Shown one piece after another: positions 53,688-64,000 of a DNA stretch of 64,000 nt. Under the pieces are notes generated by a model. It was not told the DNA's origin. It saw only the letters and a list, made by a program, of their open reading frames with translations, and made no database searches. This DNA comes from Bidens hawaiensis (taxonomy: Eukaryota; Streptophyta; Magnoliopsida; Asterales; Asteraceae): positions 42,330 to 106,329 of the forward strand of contig JAIQDT010007315.1 of the NCBI GenBank assembly GCA_021521415.1, in the 5' to 3' direction. Both the position numbers and the translations under genes were made by a program. The stretch's first letter is position 1; each line of letters starts with the position of its first letter.

Positions 53688-54604
53688 CTGTTCGATAATT
53701 CAGGTGATGTTAAGCTTAATTAACATCAATTGATGCTGATTTGAGTATTAATTGTATTTGTATGAATTCAAAAACTGCATGGCTTGATTTTGATTCAATT
53801 ACTCAGTGTTTCAGTGTTAAATGATATCAATCTGAGTTGTAATCAGTTAGTAATCATATTCATCAGGTTCGCTTGTGTTTAATTGGATTAGTTTTCATCA
53901 GTTCATCGGAATTGATAGTGTAATTGTATTTGGCGGGAACAGGCGTTATCGGAAAAGGTTTTGTGTGATTTTAGACGAGTTTGGAATGGAAATGGACGTT
54001 TGGAATGGTTTGGGATTGTTAGGATTGTTAAGACGAGTTATTTGATAGTTTATATGTTGAATTTGGTTTATATTTGGACGATTAATCCAGGTTTGAATTT
54101 TGAATCTGAGTTTGGATTTGGAAATCTGGAAATTTTTTTGATGGTTTAAAGACTCATTATTTATAGTTGAATGTTCATTCTTTATGTTATCACTGCTCAT
54201 TCGTACAAAGAGTGAAAACTGCTTTTCCACATGTCAGGTTGTTATAACTGATCATTCGCTATAGTTCTTCATTCGTGACATCAACGGATTCCCATTTGTG
54301 AGCAAACTCTCATTCATACTACCATTCGTCATAACCATTCGTACTGTTATTCGTCTACCCATTCGTCATAATCATTCGTATTACCTATTCGTGATATCAT
54401 TCGTTTGGCTATTCGTTACTTGGTCATTCGTTTGAACAGTTGCCTATTCTTTAACAAAAACCACATCCTTTCTCTATAACCATTCGTTATAGTAGTGAGT
54501 TCATTCATTACAAGATTTACAAGTTTAACCCATAAGATTTCATATTTGACAGTTTCTACCTATAAATTTCAAATTTGACAATTTAAGCTCCATATTTTGT
54601 GAAA
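53688..54604 (+). other. 5' leader of element E with ATTCGT array
   Basis: Non-coding between PBS and gag. Twelve ATTCGT words lie between 54199 and 54486, all in the same orientation, often as CATTCGTCATAA or CATTCGTTA variants. Confidence 0.75.
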
Positions 54605-55434
54605 ATGGCTAACTTCTACGCGTTAGCTTCACAGAATATGATAATGCAACAGATGTTTCATCTGGACATTGAAATTGGTTCACTCTCGAAATTTTCAAGA
54701 CTTATGAAGTTAAGTGACTTTGCCTAATGCGAACCAAGGTTTAGAGCTCATCTAGGATTCGTACATCCTAATTGCTCTCGAAGCCTTGATAATGTTTATA
54801 CCCCTCCCATGATTGGTGATGCAAGTACAAATTATGAAGCAAACCATTTGAGTCTTACACTCAAGTTGAGAAGAAAGCTTTAGAGATTAAAACCAAAGCC
54901 TATTCAACATTGACCATGGCATTGCCTGATAATATTTTCCACCAAGTTGGAAGTATAAATATATGTGCTTCTCTTTTTTAATATCTAAGTCTGAGAAGTA
55001 TGGGAAATACATTGGAAAGTAAAAAGGTTATGTTGAAGTTTCAATTTTGAAACTTTTGTTTATTGAAAGGTGTGACTGTTGAAGAAATGCTGACAAGATT
55101 CAATCATCTTATTGCCAAAATGACAAAACAAAAGATGGAACCATCTCAATATGACCAAATTGATATTGTCGAGAATTCATTGCCAATCTCATATTCTACT
55201 TTCTTACTTGTGTTGAAAGAGAATAATTTTTTCAAGAGTGAATATTTGACGGCATTGGAGTTCATACAGAAAATTGAGGAGAGGGAATATGATATGAGAT
55301 GCCAGTATTCTTCAAAGGATAATCAAGATCCTACATTATATGGTGGTTCCTTACCAATGAGCAGCAGTTCAGTACCAATTTCTGGTTTCTATTCTCAAAA
55401 TCAAGAAATGCCTCAACAAGTGAGAATACCTTAA
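54605..55434 (+). pseudogene. SIRE-like gag fragment (element E)
   Basis: ATG at 54605 opens MANFYALASQNMIMQQMFHL with a stop after about 40 codons. Further pieces in changed frames contain KAYSTLTMALPDNIFHQVG-like sequence, and 55063-55434 is open (MKGVTVEEMLTRFNHLIAKM ... SYSTFLLVLKE ... YLTALEFIQKIEEREYDM). This is the N-terminal half of a SIRE-type gag. It ends where the minus-strand element F begins; no knuckle, protease or pol of E is present. Confidence 0.75.
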
Positions 55435-55448
55435 ACAGATCTCAGATC

Positions 55449-55927
55449 TGATAGAGTATAATAACTATAACAGATCTAGTTCATGATGCTCTTATATGAT
55501 TATGTATTAATGTTATATATTAGTATTGATTGTATATATATGTGTATGTATAATATTAAGATGAAGATTGAGATAGCAAATTGGCAGAGGTTCGATAATC
55601 TTAACTAAATACTTAAATTAACAGTGGAAGACACCACTATTTATAGAAGACGGGTCTAGTTCGTTAACCTTCCATAACGAACTAGACACCGACTTCGTTA
55701 CAATACATTTAAACGAAATAACTTAACGAAACACCCCCTGATTCGTTAAACATCCTTAACAAATCAGGAGGGAACATAACTTATGTCTAGTTCGTTAAAC
55801 ATCCTTAACGAACTAGATGACTTTCTTAACGAACTACTTTAATATCTTAATAATTATTACATTAAATAAAAGATGAATACATTAACGATAAATACAAAGA
55901 CTCGAGACGCAAAACCGTGTACTAACA
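55449..55927 (-). repeat. 3' LTR of Copia element F (inner edge firm, outer edge approximate)
   Basis: On the minus strand it begins TGTTAGTACACGG directly after a purine tract. It carries eight exact TTCGTTA/TAACGAA words, which pair into three consecutive stem-loops (55654-55687, 55738-55770, 55786-55817). The outer edge at 55449 is chosen for a TG and is uncertain. Confidence 0.6.
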
Positions 55928-55940
55928 GACACCCCCTCGT
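55928..55940 (-). promoter_or_regulatory. Polypurine tract of element F
   Basis: Minus strand ACGAGGGGGTGTC adjoins the LTR start. Confidence 0.8.
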
Positions 55941-55961
55941 ATTGAGTTTTTTGTCTTTTAA

Positions 55962-58928
55962 TTACTTGAAGCGTCTTGTCTGCCAATCTCTGCAGTAGTG
56001 AATACCATGCTCATGACACACCCGAATAACGCGTTGAAATTGCATTGCTCGGTCATAGTCTTCACGACGCTCTATCAATATCTTATTCTTAAACAACATG
56101 TCATTTTCGTTCTCCGTTAGATTCACAAGCCACATCGGATCGATGATCTTTATTAGCTCGGTCTTTAAACCTTTACCCAGCACAATAACGGCCTCGCCAG
56201 TCTTGTTGTCGTAGTACCAGCGGTTGAAGGATAAATACATGTGTTGATTCAGAGTCTTCACCGGTACTCGCTTCATGGTCTTTGGCGGCTTTACCTTAAG
56301 AACCAGCTTTCTCCAACCTGTTCTTGGATTGATCTCATCGATACGCCTGCAGATCGGAATTTGTGGCTTAAAAAATTAAAAACCATTGTTCACCTCGAAT
56401 AGCAAATGTTGGTGAAACCAACTTGCTTGGTGGTTCCCACCACGATTAATGAACGGATGCTACGCAAGAGTACGTACATCCCATCTTGGCAATGAGAGGA
56501 CGTCAGACATCTTTTCATAGTACTGTACGCCCTTCTCTCATTTGATAATACATACTTTTAATTCAGAATCAAAGAGCCAAGAAATAATATAACCTTGAAC
56601 TTTAGAAACGGCCTTGAAAGATGTCATCTGATTTGCTTTGGCGCATGCAATAGCTTCTACCTTCAATGCATGATCAACGTATCGATGTGCATCAATAATC
56701 TTACGAGCTCTCTTGTCTCGATGTGAAAACCAACTCTGAATGTCAGCAACAGAAGGATCTGGATTCGAATCAAATCTTGTATCAGCGACATTCTTTCCCT
56801 TGGAAGTTTTCTCCAAAAGATCTTCTGCTGCTTTGACCTTTTCCTCAGTAAATATTGGAGCACCCTGATCAACATTGGTGTGTTGAAACAGATCAGGGTA
56901 TTCCTCAGCAGTCATGTCCTCGATCTCCACTTCCTCATCCTCATAAATAAATGTCGTATTCATCTCAACACTAGGATCATTTAAGATCTCATCATTGTTC
57001 ACAACCTCTACGTCCTCCTCAGCTTCTAACACGGTTACTTGTCATCATTCAAACCAATCAAGATCGAAATCTTATCTCGTGTTAGGGACCTTTCAACAAA
57101 CTGTCCCACAGCAATCTCATCTGCATTCACTATGCTCCTAACCACCCCCTTATCATCAACAAAAATGACAGTATCGGCCTTGATCATCTCAATGGGTGTA
57201 GCAGCTGTATAATCATGATAAGCGATGATCTGTTTTTCTGACTCACCAGCTGCACTCGTACCAGCACTACAAGCCGAGCCGTGAGTTTGTTTAGGCTCAC
57301 TTCCTCCAGTACCCGAGGCATCTGGATCTTCTTCATCATTCTTGAGCTTCTTTAGTTCATCATCCTTACATATAAGTTGCAAGATAAGATCTTCTTGTTC
57401 TTTTATTTTCACCCCCTGAGACTCAACAATCTCACGAAGGGCCTTTGTTTCCTTTTGACTGAAGGATACATAACTTAGTAACTTCTTTTGATTTTCCAGC
57501 ATGCGTTCTTGATTCATTCGATCAACGGACATTTGATTTTCATATAAATGAAGTATACTTAACACCATACCCATTTGCTGATCATGAGTCATAGCATGGA
57601 ACGAAGCAGGGACATGCATCATCATCGATGTAGGAGAAACCACCGACGTAGCAGTTGAAGGCCTTGGTATTGTAGATAAAACTGAATGAGGAATCATACC
57701 AAGCCTTGGATCCGTCGTAAGTGTGGTTGTCAATGTAAGCTCTGGGGTGCTAGTAGTAAGCGACACCACTGGTTGTTGAGGTGTAGACGACCTTGGAGGT
57801 TGAACTCCAAATTAGATGCCAACACCAGCCGACACTCGACGCTTAGATGATCCTTCTTTCACCAACCCTTTCCCTTTTCGTTTGTGATGAGCAGCTAGCT
57901 ATAGCACCAGCTAACGCTGCTTCAACCTCAGCATGTCGTAAAATAGGAACATTACCAGCACCAGCATTACCACCATCATGACCACCATCACCACCATTAC
58001 CACCATCATCATCATTACCCTCGTTCCCACCTTCTTCTTCCTCACGCTCGGAATCCGAATCATCGTGGATACAGCGATCATTGTCAGGACATACATAATC
58101 TGGATTCACCAGATGACCAATCAAACGTTTGGTCCGAGGTGTCTCTTTCCGATAGATCTTCATCCGTCATACAGTATCAGCAGACATATGATCCAATGAT
58201 TACACATCATCTACCAATGTTTGATCAATAACAAGATTAGGAATCAAATCTTCAATAATTAACTGGAGGAATCGAGAATACATTAAAAACTTCTTTCATT
58301 GAACTGTCTGAAGGCATTTTTCCTTAAGATGATAAAAGATCATTTCTGAGAAGTTGAATGGCTTATTTAGAATCAACGCGACAAATGCCGATTGTAGCAT
58401 CATCCGGTATTCATCGAAGCCACCTTTTCGTCCTCCTAAGCAATGGATTAGTACATGTAATAAATACTTGTACGTTGGGCATAATCCATTCTTGTTATAC
58501 ATGGATGCTTCAATGTCACCACCATAGAGTACTCTTCGAAACGAACCCTTGATCAAACTTTTATTAAACTCACACGGGTGATCAATAGTATCTCCAAACC
58601 GAAGAACACGTCGGATCACATCAGTATCAATAGTGATAGGTGTTTGGTTGATTGTAGCTTTAATATGGTTTTCAACTTCAACATACTTGGCCGTGTTCTT
58701 AAATTGACGTATAATACTTAGATAAACTTTCGGCCGAGCAGTCATAGTAAAGTGTATAGCCGAACGTCGAATGAACGTCAATAAGGCACCAAATAAGTTT
58801 TCATCCGCAAAGTTCGTACCGACAAAAGCACATACGTTATGCCTAGTGTCGTATGGAAGTAATGATAACTCTTGTTCTTGCTGTTTTTAATCAGCAACCG
58901 GATGATTTTGTTCCATGTTATCTGCCAT
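55962..58928 (-). pseudogene. SIRE-type ORF3 (env-like region) of element F, fragmented
   Basis: Minus-strand pieces in order: ATG at 58928, a TAA at codon 14 (58887-58889), then an open stretch to 58296 with LLPYDTRHNVCAFVG, VIRRVLRFGD, GGDIEASMYNKNGL and LHVLIHCLGGRKGGFDEYRM. Then come 57843-58163 with a long Asp/Gly/Asn-rich tract, 57035-57769 with a Thr/Ser-rich start and a coiled coil (about residues 95-150), 56538-57032 (acidic), and 55962-56276 ending CRDWQTRRFK. Together they form one about 950-codon region broken by shifts. It lies between pol and 3' LTR, where SIRE elements encode an additional, so-called envelope-like protein. I see no convincing signal peptide or transmembrane segment in the pieces, so an envelope role is not supported here. 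Confidence 0.7.
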
Positions 58929-61199
58929 GTTTCTATGAAAATAAACTGAGAATTAGTGATAAATAGTAACAATCATATTATATAATTTAAATTATTTTAA
59001 CTAATATAATAAATATACAAAATAAAATACTTTAAAATAAAGAGATGTCATTCGTTAACAATTCATTATAAGGAATGCTAATTCGTTATAACAAATATGT
59101 TACTTCTCTATCAAGTAAACTGAGGGACGAATTAGTACTAACGAATCACAAAAATAATTTAACGAATTAATGGCAAATTCTTTATAAATAACGAATGAAA
59201 ATATGATTCGTTATAAATACAAGTCGTTATCCTGATTCGTGTGATTTGCTTAACGAATGGGACACGAATAAGTTCCAATTCGTTAAGCATAACGAATAGC
59301 CAGATTAGCTTAATGTTTGACTTAATTGGTCAAGATCAAAATTACCAAGAACACTGAAAAGTCAAATATGCAATTCTGATAACAATTACCCTATAATCAT
59401 TGATGAATATCCGAATCATTTGATCATAAGGATCTCGGAAACTCATTGCGATTAGAATGGTATCGTTTTGGTGCTTCAAAACATGGGACAAAGAGGTTAA
59501 GTTAAGGGTTTCAAAAACCTTTAAAACCCGACCACAATATCAATCAATTAACCCATCAAACTACCATAAAATTTGACGATAAGTATTACGTTGTGATCAG
59601 TATTACCTTACAAATCGGAATATCTGATCAAAAAGAGGTTTAGTGATGATTGAAATTTTTAGAAAAAATTTGCAAGAGTAACAGTATGCAAAGGAAGAAA
59701 AAATGAATAGTGTGAAACGAATCGTTTCACGAATCCCTATATATATCTGACACGGCACATTTCTCAATGTAACGAATCGTCTGATTCGTTTGAATTTTGA
59801 AATAACGAATCAGATAATTCGTTAACTTAACTTTACACGTGGCATTAACGAATTAGAGCCAATTCGTTAAGACATAATCTTAACGAATTAGCCTTAGTTT
59901 GTGTAAATATGCTTAAAGAATTAACAGTCATTCGTTATAGAGTGGCGGAAGCGCATTAGGCTCACGAATTCTTATGCAGTTCATTAGACTGACCTAATTC
60001 GTTATGCATATATTAACGAAATACCTTATTTAATTTTAACGTAAATAATTAAATGAATTAAATCAATTAAATTGAATATTAATTAAATTATAAAACCAAT
60101 TAACTTAAATAAAAATCACCGAAGAACCCATATCTCGATGATCGAATAACTTAACGTGTTTTACGCTATGAAACACTTAACTTAAAGAAAATAAATAAAT
60201 ATGTAAACTTGAAAAGTAAAATATTTTTAATATTTTGAGATTTTTGACGTAAAAGTAATATTTACAAAAGAAATATCCGAAAAGCAAAACATAGAATGGA
60301 AAATATTTTTGTGTTTTTGTATGGTTTTTCAAAAGCAGTACATATTTTTGGATATTTGGTGAGTTTGAGCAGAGAATCATATTAACCAGATTACCCTTCC
60401 ATCACAGTTTTATATTTCAACGATATTATGACTGGCGTTAAGTCGGTCATTGGTATTTTTGTCCACCTAAATCTAAAACAAACCTTCAAGTGTTTTTGTG
60501 ATATGATTAATGGTTCAATTAAAGCACAAAATATCAGAAACTATCAGCCTCTAATCTCGGTTCAAGCTTAATTTGATTTTTGCCATATCACCCCAACTTG
60601 ACTTAAACCATTATATTGCTGATCAAAATTTGAATTTTATAAAGATTTATGAGTAATGCATTGAGTTTTCTTTACTATGAGTAAGTATGCACGAGTCCAT
60701 CTGTCGGCTTACATACATTGTATCCCCGCGGGTCCGTTTCTTAATGGTATTGAGACGCGCACAAGGGAGGAACAAAGTATGACTAACAACGGATTTTGAT
60801 CAAGTCAGTAATTTGGATTGTACGAGGTACAACAGTGATCAAGTTTAATGACTTTGGGTTTGCTCTAAAAGCGAATGAAATATCCATGCATATGAATACC
60901 CAGATGATTAAGCCGCATAAAGATTCACAGTGTCCAAAATCTCAACGCTTGTTATTTGCTTTATTTTATTTTTGGGTGATCAAACAAGTATAAGGCTTGA
61001 GTATGACAGGTTATTACATTTCTGCCATCCCCACCGAGATTTTTGCTAGAGACTAACACCTCTTTCAATTTGGCATTTCTTTATGTTTATATCACATACT
61101 TTACTCTAACAGTTTGTTTAAGACCTACCAATGCACCAATGCAATTAACAGTTTGTTTAACATCTCAATGGCTTTTTCTTCAAACTTACCCATATCCTT
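58929..61199. other. Region where RT and RNase H of F should be; TTCGTTA array
   Basis: Minus-strand integrase decays near 61200 and ORF3 starts at 58928. In between no RT or RNase H motif (YVDD, AFLNG, EAEYMA) is seen in any frame. 59050-60021 holds eighteen exact TTCGTTA/TAACGAA words. 61095-61165 has a short direct repeat with AACAGTTTGTTTAA twice. Other parts are AT-rich. Confidence 0.65.
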
Positions 61200-61866
61200 C
61201 TTCAACATCGTACAAGGGAACCCAAACGGTTCCAAGTACTTTAAGTTAGGCTTTCGATTATTTAAAATCTCGTAACTTGTCTTCTTGAGTCGTTAAACAG
61301 TTAGCACCCAATTTAGCGTATAACAAGCTGTATTCATCACCTCATTCAGAATTGGATAGGAAGCTTAGAATCAACAAGCATAGTTCTTGCAGCTTCAATC
61401 AAAGTTCTATTCTTCCTTTCAGCAACACCGTTCTGTTGGGGTACATAGGGTTCACTGTATTCTCGGTGAATTCCCTTTTGAACGCAAAATAAATCCAATA
61501 CAGTGTTCTTATATTCAGTACCATTGTCACTTCGAATTCTCCTCACCTTTTGTTTGTATAGTGATTCGATCTTAGTGATTAGGTTTTGTACCGTAACAGG
61601 CGTTTGATCTTTTGAACTCATAAATAAGACCTATGAGTATCTTGAATAATCTCGGTAACAACATGACAATACCAATCTCCAGAGATGCTCGCACGATTCA
61701 TAGGACCAAAAAGATCCATATGAAGTCGTTCAAGAGGAGTATCAATGGAATTCAATAATTTAAATGGGTGTGACTTTTTCTTCTGCTTGCCCTTCTTGCA
61801 CGCAACGCAGTGATCTGATAACTTAAAGTTCTTCAACGAAACACCATCAACTAAGTCATTTGCCAT
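61200..61866 (-). pseudogene. Copia integrase (element F), shifted and truncated
   Basis: 61618-61866 carries the zinc-finger end CVACKKGKQKKKSHP and LHMDLFGPMN (first Asp). 61346-61621 carries IRSDNGTEYKN (second Asp) and NGVAERKNRTLIEAARTML (Glu). A further decayed part to about 61200 has LNRVLTV-like and KPNLKYLEPFG segments. At least three frame breaks. Similar in order to the A integrase. Confidence 0.88.
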
Positions 61867-62345
61867 AAATAATTCATCTTTAGAACATGAATGTGACCCA
61901 TTCTACGATGCCATAGAATAGAGTCCTTTTCGGTTGCTTTTGAGACAAAACATGTTTCGATAGATGTTGATACTTTAGAACTCATATTTAAGACATAAAT
62001 ATCATTTGATTGAGGTGATCGCATGACTACCATGTCCTCGGGAATCACATATCCCGGTTTCAAAATCAGACACTCTTTATTAGTAAATACTGTGGTGTAC
62101 TTCTTGTCACAGATTTGCGACACACTCAATAAATTATGGTCCACCTTGTCACAATAATTGAATTTTTTAAATGTAATGTGACCATTTGAAACTTCACCCT
62201 CTTGTGTTATCATGCCCCCAGAATTCCCAGCAAACGCCACATAACCCCCTTAAATATTTCTCACATTTGTTAAGAGGTCGAGATTTACAGTGATATGACG
62301 AGAACATCCACTATCCATTATCCAGTTTTCACCAGAAACGGTCTT
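61851..62345 (-). pseudogene. Copia protease and GAG-pre-integrase region (element F)
   Basis: MDSGCSRH (protease active site) lies near 62300-62325, followed by an in-frame TAA near 62251. 62240-61851 is then open with FAGNSGG, HNLLSVSQICDKKY, a VVMRSPQSNDIYVLNM block and LWHRRMGHIH. It shifts frame just before the integrase finger. Confidence 0.87.
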
Positions 62346-62399
62346 GGATGTACTCTACACACAAAGTAAAAGTGATTAGTTCAAAAAGGCAGCCTAGGC

Positions 62400-64000
62400 C
62401 TCAGTCTTGGGCACCTTTTGAGTTTCTCTTGGAACATTAACTTTAACAGAATTCAACTGTGTTCAACAACTTGAGAATAAGTTATCGGCTTCTTAGACTT
62501 TCGTCTTAGATAAGCAGCTTGAACGATATTTGAGTTCACGTTCTTGCATATAGGTTCAGTTGGCACAAACTTTGGTTTCACTTGACCATGTGTTTCGTTC
62601 ACATGAATTACTTTACGTGGATTCACGTTTGAAAACATGATGTTAGTATCATCATCACACGACACAGGTCGTTTCAAAAATATCCTTTGTCAAAGGAACC
62701 GGTTTTGAATGGTTCTTGACAAACGGATGAAGATTCTGTGATTTCTTCTGGCCACAATTTCTCACCACATGACCTTGTTGTCCACACAAGAAGCAACTTC
62801 GCATGTCTGATGCAACAGAAGGTTGATGACTCACACTTTTAGTGAAACTCTTGGCCAAATCATCAGACGATACAGACTTCTTTTGCATATAAAGTTAAGA
62901 TTAGAGCAGTTTGAAAAGCTTTGCAATGTGTCAGTTCCAGTGGATTTCACAAACTGAAATTTCTTAGCATTTTTAATACTTGTTTTGCTCTAACCAATGG
63001 ATCTGATGAGTTTGATGTTTTGGCACAAGCATATTGACGTTCAAGATCTTGTAGCTTGTCAGTTTCATTGTAAAATACACTTTCAATCAGTTCCTGTTTG
63101 ATAATACTAATCGGAATGTCTTTTTCAGTGAACATCGTGTTCATTCCCTTTAACTTAACACACGAGAAGATGGTGGCTTAGAAGCAGTAGGATTGATGAA
63201 ACGCATCAAATCCTCATCAGAAATTTTGGTTTTTCTGATTTCCTTGCCTTCACGGGTTTAACCTTAACTTGGTTTTCTTTTCTCACATGAGTTGTGTGTG
63301 AACCATACACAGCATCCTCAAATTCATGAGGTTCACAAAGTGATTAGTACTTGGAATGTTCTCATTTTTGTGTACGACCTCAGTTCAAACACATCCTCAA
63401 TAATCACTTTGTCAACATTTTCAACAAAGACTTTGTTGCTTTCTACATGAGGTTTCTGAGTTGCAGGTTGGGCTTTAACAGTTTAAGGTTTAACTGGTTT
63501 AGATTTTTCAGAAATCGTAGGTTCTTCACAATCACATCTTCTTCTCTTTTAGCAGAAGGATTTACTTTATAATCACTGTGAAAAGGTGGTGGAATTTCAA
63601 CAAAACCTATACCTTTCTTTGAATCTTTTTTGCTTACCAGATACTTCAATTATTTCGTTTAGCAAAAAGGAAGAATTTCTGAATTTTCCCAACTTGTTCT
63701 TTAACTCAAGAACCTCATTCTCAAGCTCGGTTATCTTTGAACGATGTTTCAGAATTTCTTAAAACTTTGATCATTGATTTTCATTTTCACAGATAACTCA
63801 GCCTTGAGATCATGGTTACTTGTCGACAAAGCTTCAATCCTCTCTCGAGATCTCATTTGAGATTCAAGAGATTTTCGATAAATATCCTTTAATGAAGCAA
63901 TTTCTTTTACTAAATTATCATTATGATTCTTTAAAGACTCTAACTTAGGTTTGTTAGTTTCACATTCAACACAAGTTACTTTAACAGATGAATTAGTAGA
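62400..64000 (-). pseudogene. SIRE-like gag, distal part (element F), runs off window
   Basis: Minus-strand pieces: coiled-coil-rich sequence from 64000 to about 63660, 63443-63649 (GIGFVEIPPPFHSDYKVNP, matching GIGYSEVPPPYNHNY of element A), 62947-63144, and 62655-62888 with the knuckle CFLCGQQGHVVRNC, then 62453-62677. Many stops and shifts. Proximal gag, PBS and 5' LTR lie to the right of the window. Confidence 0.8.

Noticed and set aside
57911..58199. Met/Val-rich and Thr/Ile-rich ORFs opposite or shifted to ORF3
   Set aside because: Shadow frames of the Asp/Gly/Asn-rich GAT/GGT repeat in ORF3 of element F.
55962..58928. Viral envelope gene
   Set aside because: Position matches SIRE ORF3, but no signal peptide or transmembrane segment is convincing, so only the positional name is used.

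Overview
The window reads as plant nuclear heterochromatin. It is AT-rich with long TTA/AAT microsatellites, it is packed with nested LTR retrotransposons, and I see no intact host gene, rRNA, tRNA or CRISPR array. The TE mix is SIRE-like Copia elements with an extra ORF3, Tekay-type chromoviruses, a Tat-type Gypsy, a TRIM, a plant SINE, PIF/Harbinger and CACTA-type MITEs. This suggests a eudicot, most likely Asteraceae; the family is an inference from remembered element types and was not tested.

Layout. 1-11450: SIRE-like Copia element A (minus strand; gag, PR, INT, RT, RNase H, leader, 5' LTR). It is split inside the RT/RNase H coding region by a 3.28-kb solo LTR (1834-5113) flanked by a perfect 5-bp target duplication. 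11456-11599: relict end of a Gypsy LTR. 11600-22265: unique or low-complexity DNA holding a SINE with 17-bp target duplications (14226-14611), a broken inositol-polyphosphate 5-phosphatase gene fragment (14709-15157), an LTR-like block (16269-16704), a 1.2-kb element with about 140-bp terminal inverted repeats that carries an actin-related-protein first-exon fragment (17354-18561), and the 3' end of an RT-like ORF (19765-20115). 22266-22643: a TRIM whose second LTR is cut off and joined directly to a truncated chromovirus C (plus strand; integrase end, chromodomain, PPT, LTR 23431-35907). Inside the LTR of C sits a complete 10.2-kb chromovirus B (25537-35752, minus strand) with two about 2-kb LTRs and an unusual extra ORF between PBS and gag.

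35908-40433: AT-rich DNA with a Helitron-like 3' terminus and two tandem-repeat fields. 40434-43953: a decayed PIF/Harbinger transposon (Myb-like ORF1 plus DDE transposase, TAA target duplication). 44000-46400: exon-like pieces of at least two unrelated host genes (ALDH6/methylmalonate-semialdehyde dehydrogenase and UTP11). 47793-48365: two MITEs. 49700-53190: Tat-type Gypsy D (plus), its gag interrupted by a 1.3-kb solo LTR. 53205-55434: 5' end of Copia element E (plus). 55449-64000: SIRE-like Copia element F (minus), which keeps gag, PR, INT and a long ORF3 but shows no reverse transcriptase or RNase H.

The most unusual pattern is not a gene. The LTRs and leaders of A, B, C, E, F and a solo LTR each carry dense arrays of a short family-specific word in both orientations, often arranged as perfect stem-loops. 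The word TTCGTTA is shared by a Gypsy (C) and two Copia elements (E, F). Chromovirus B also carries five to six G-boxes just upstream of its TATA box.
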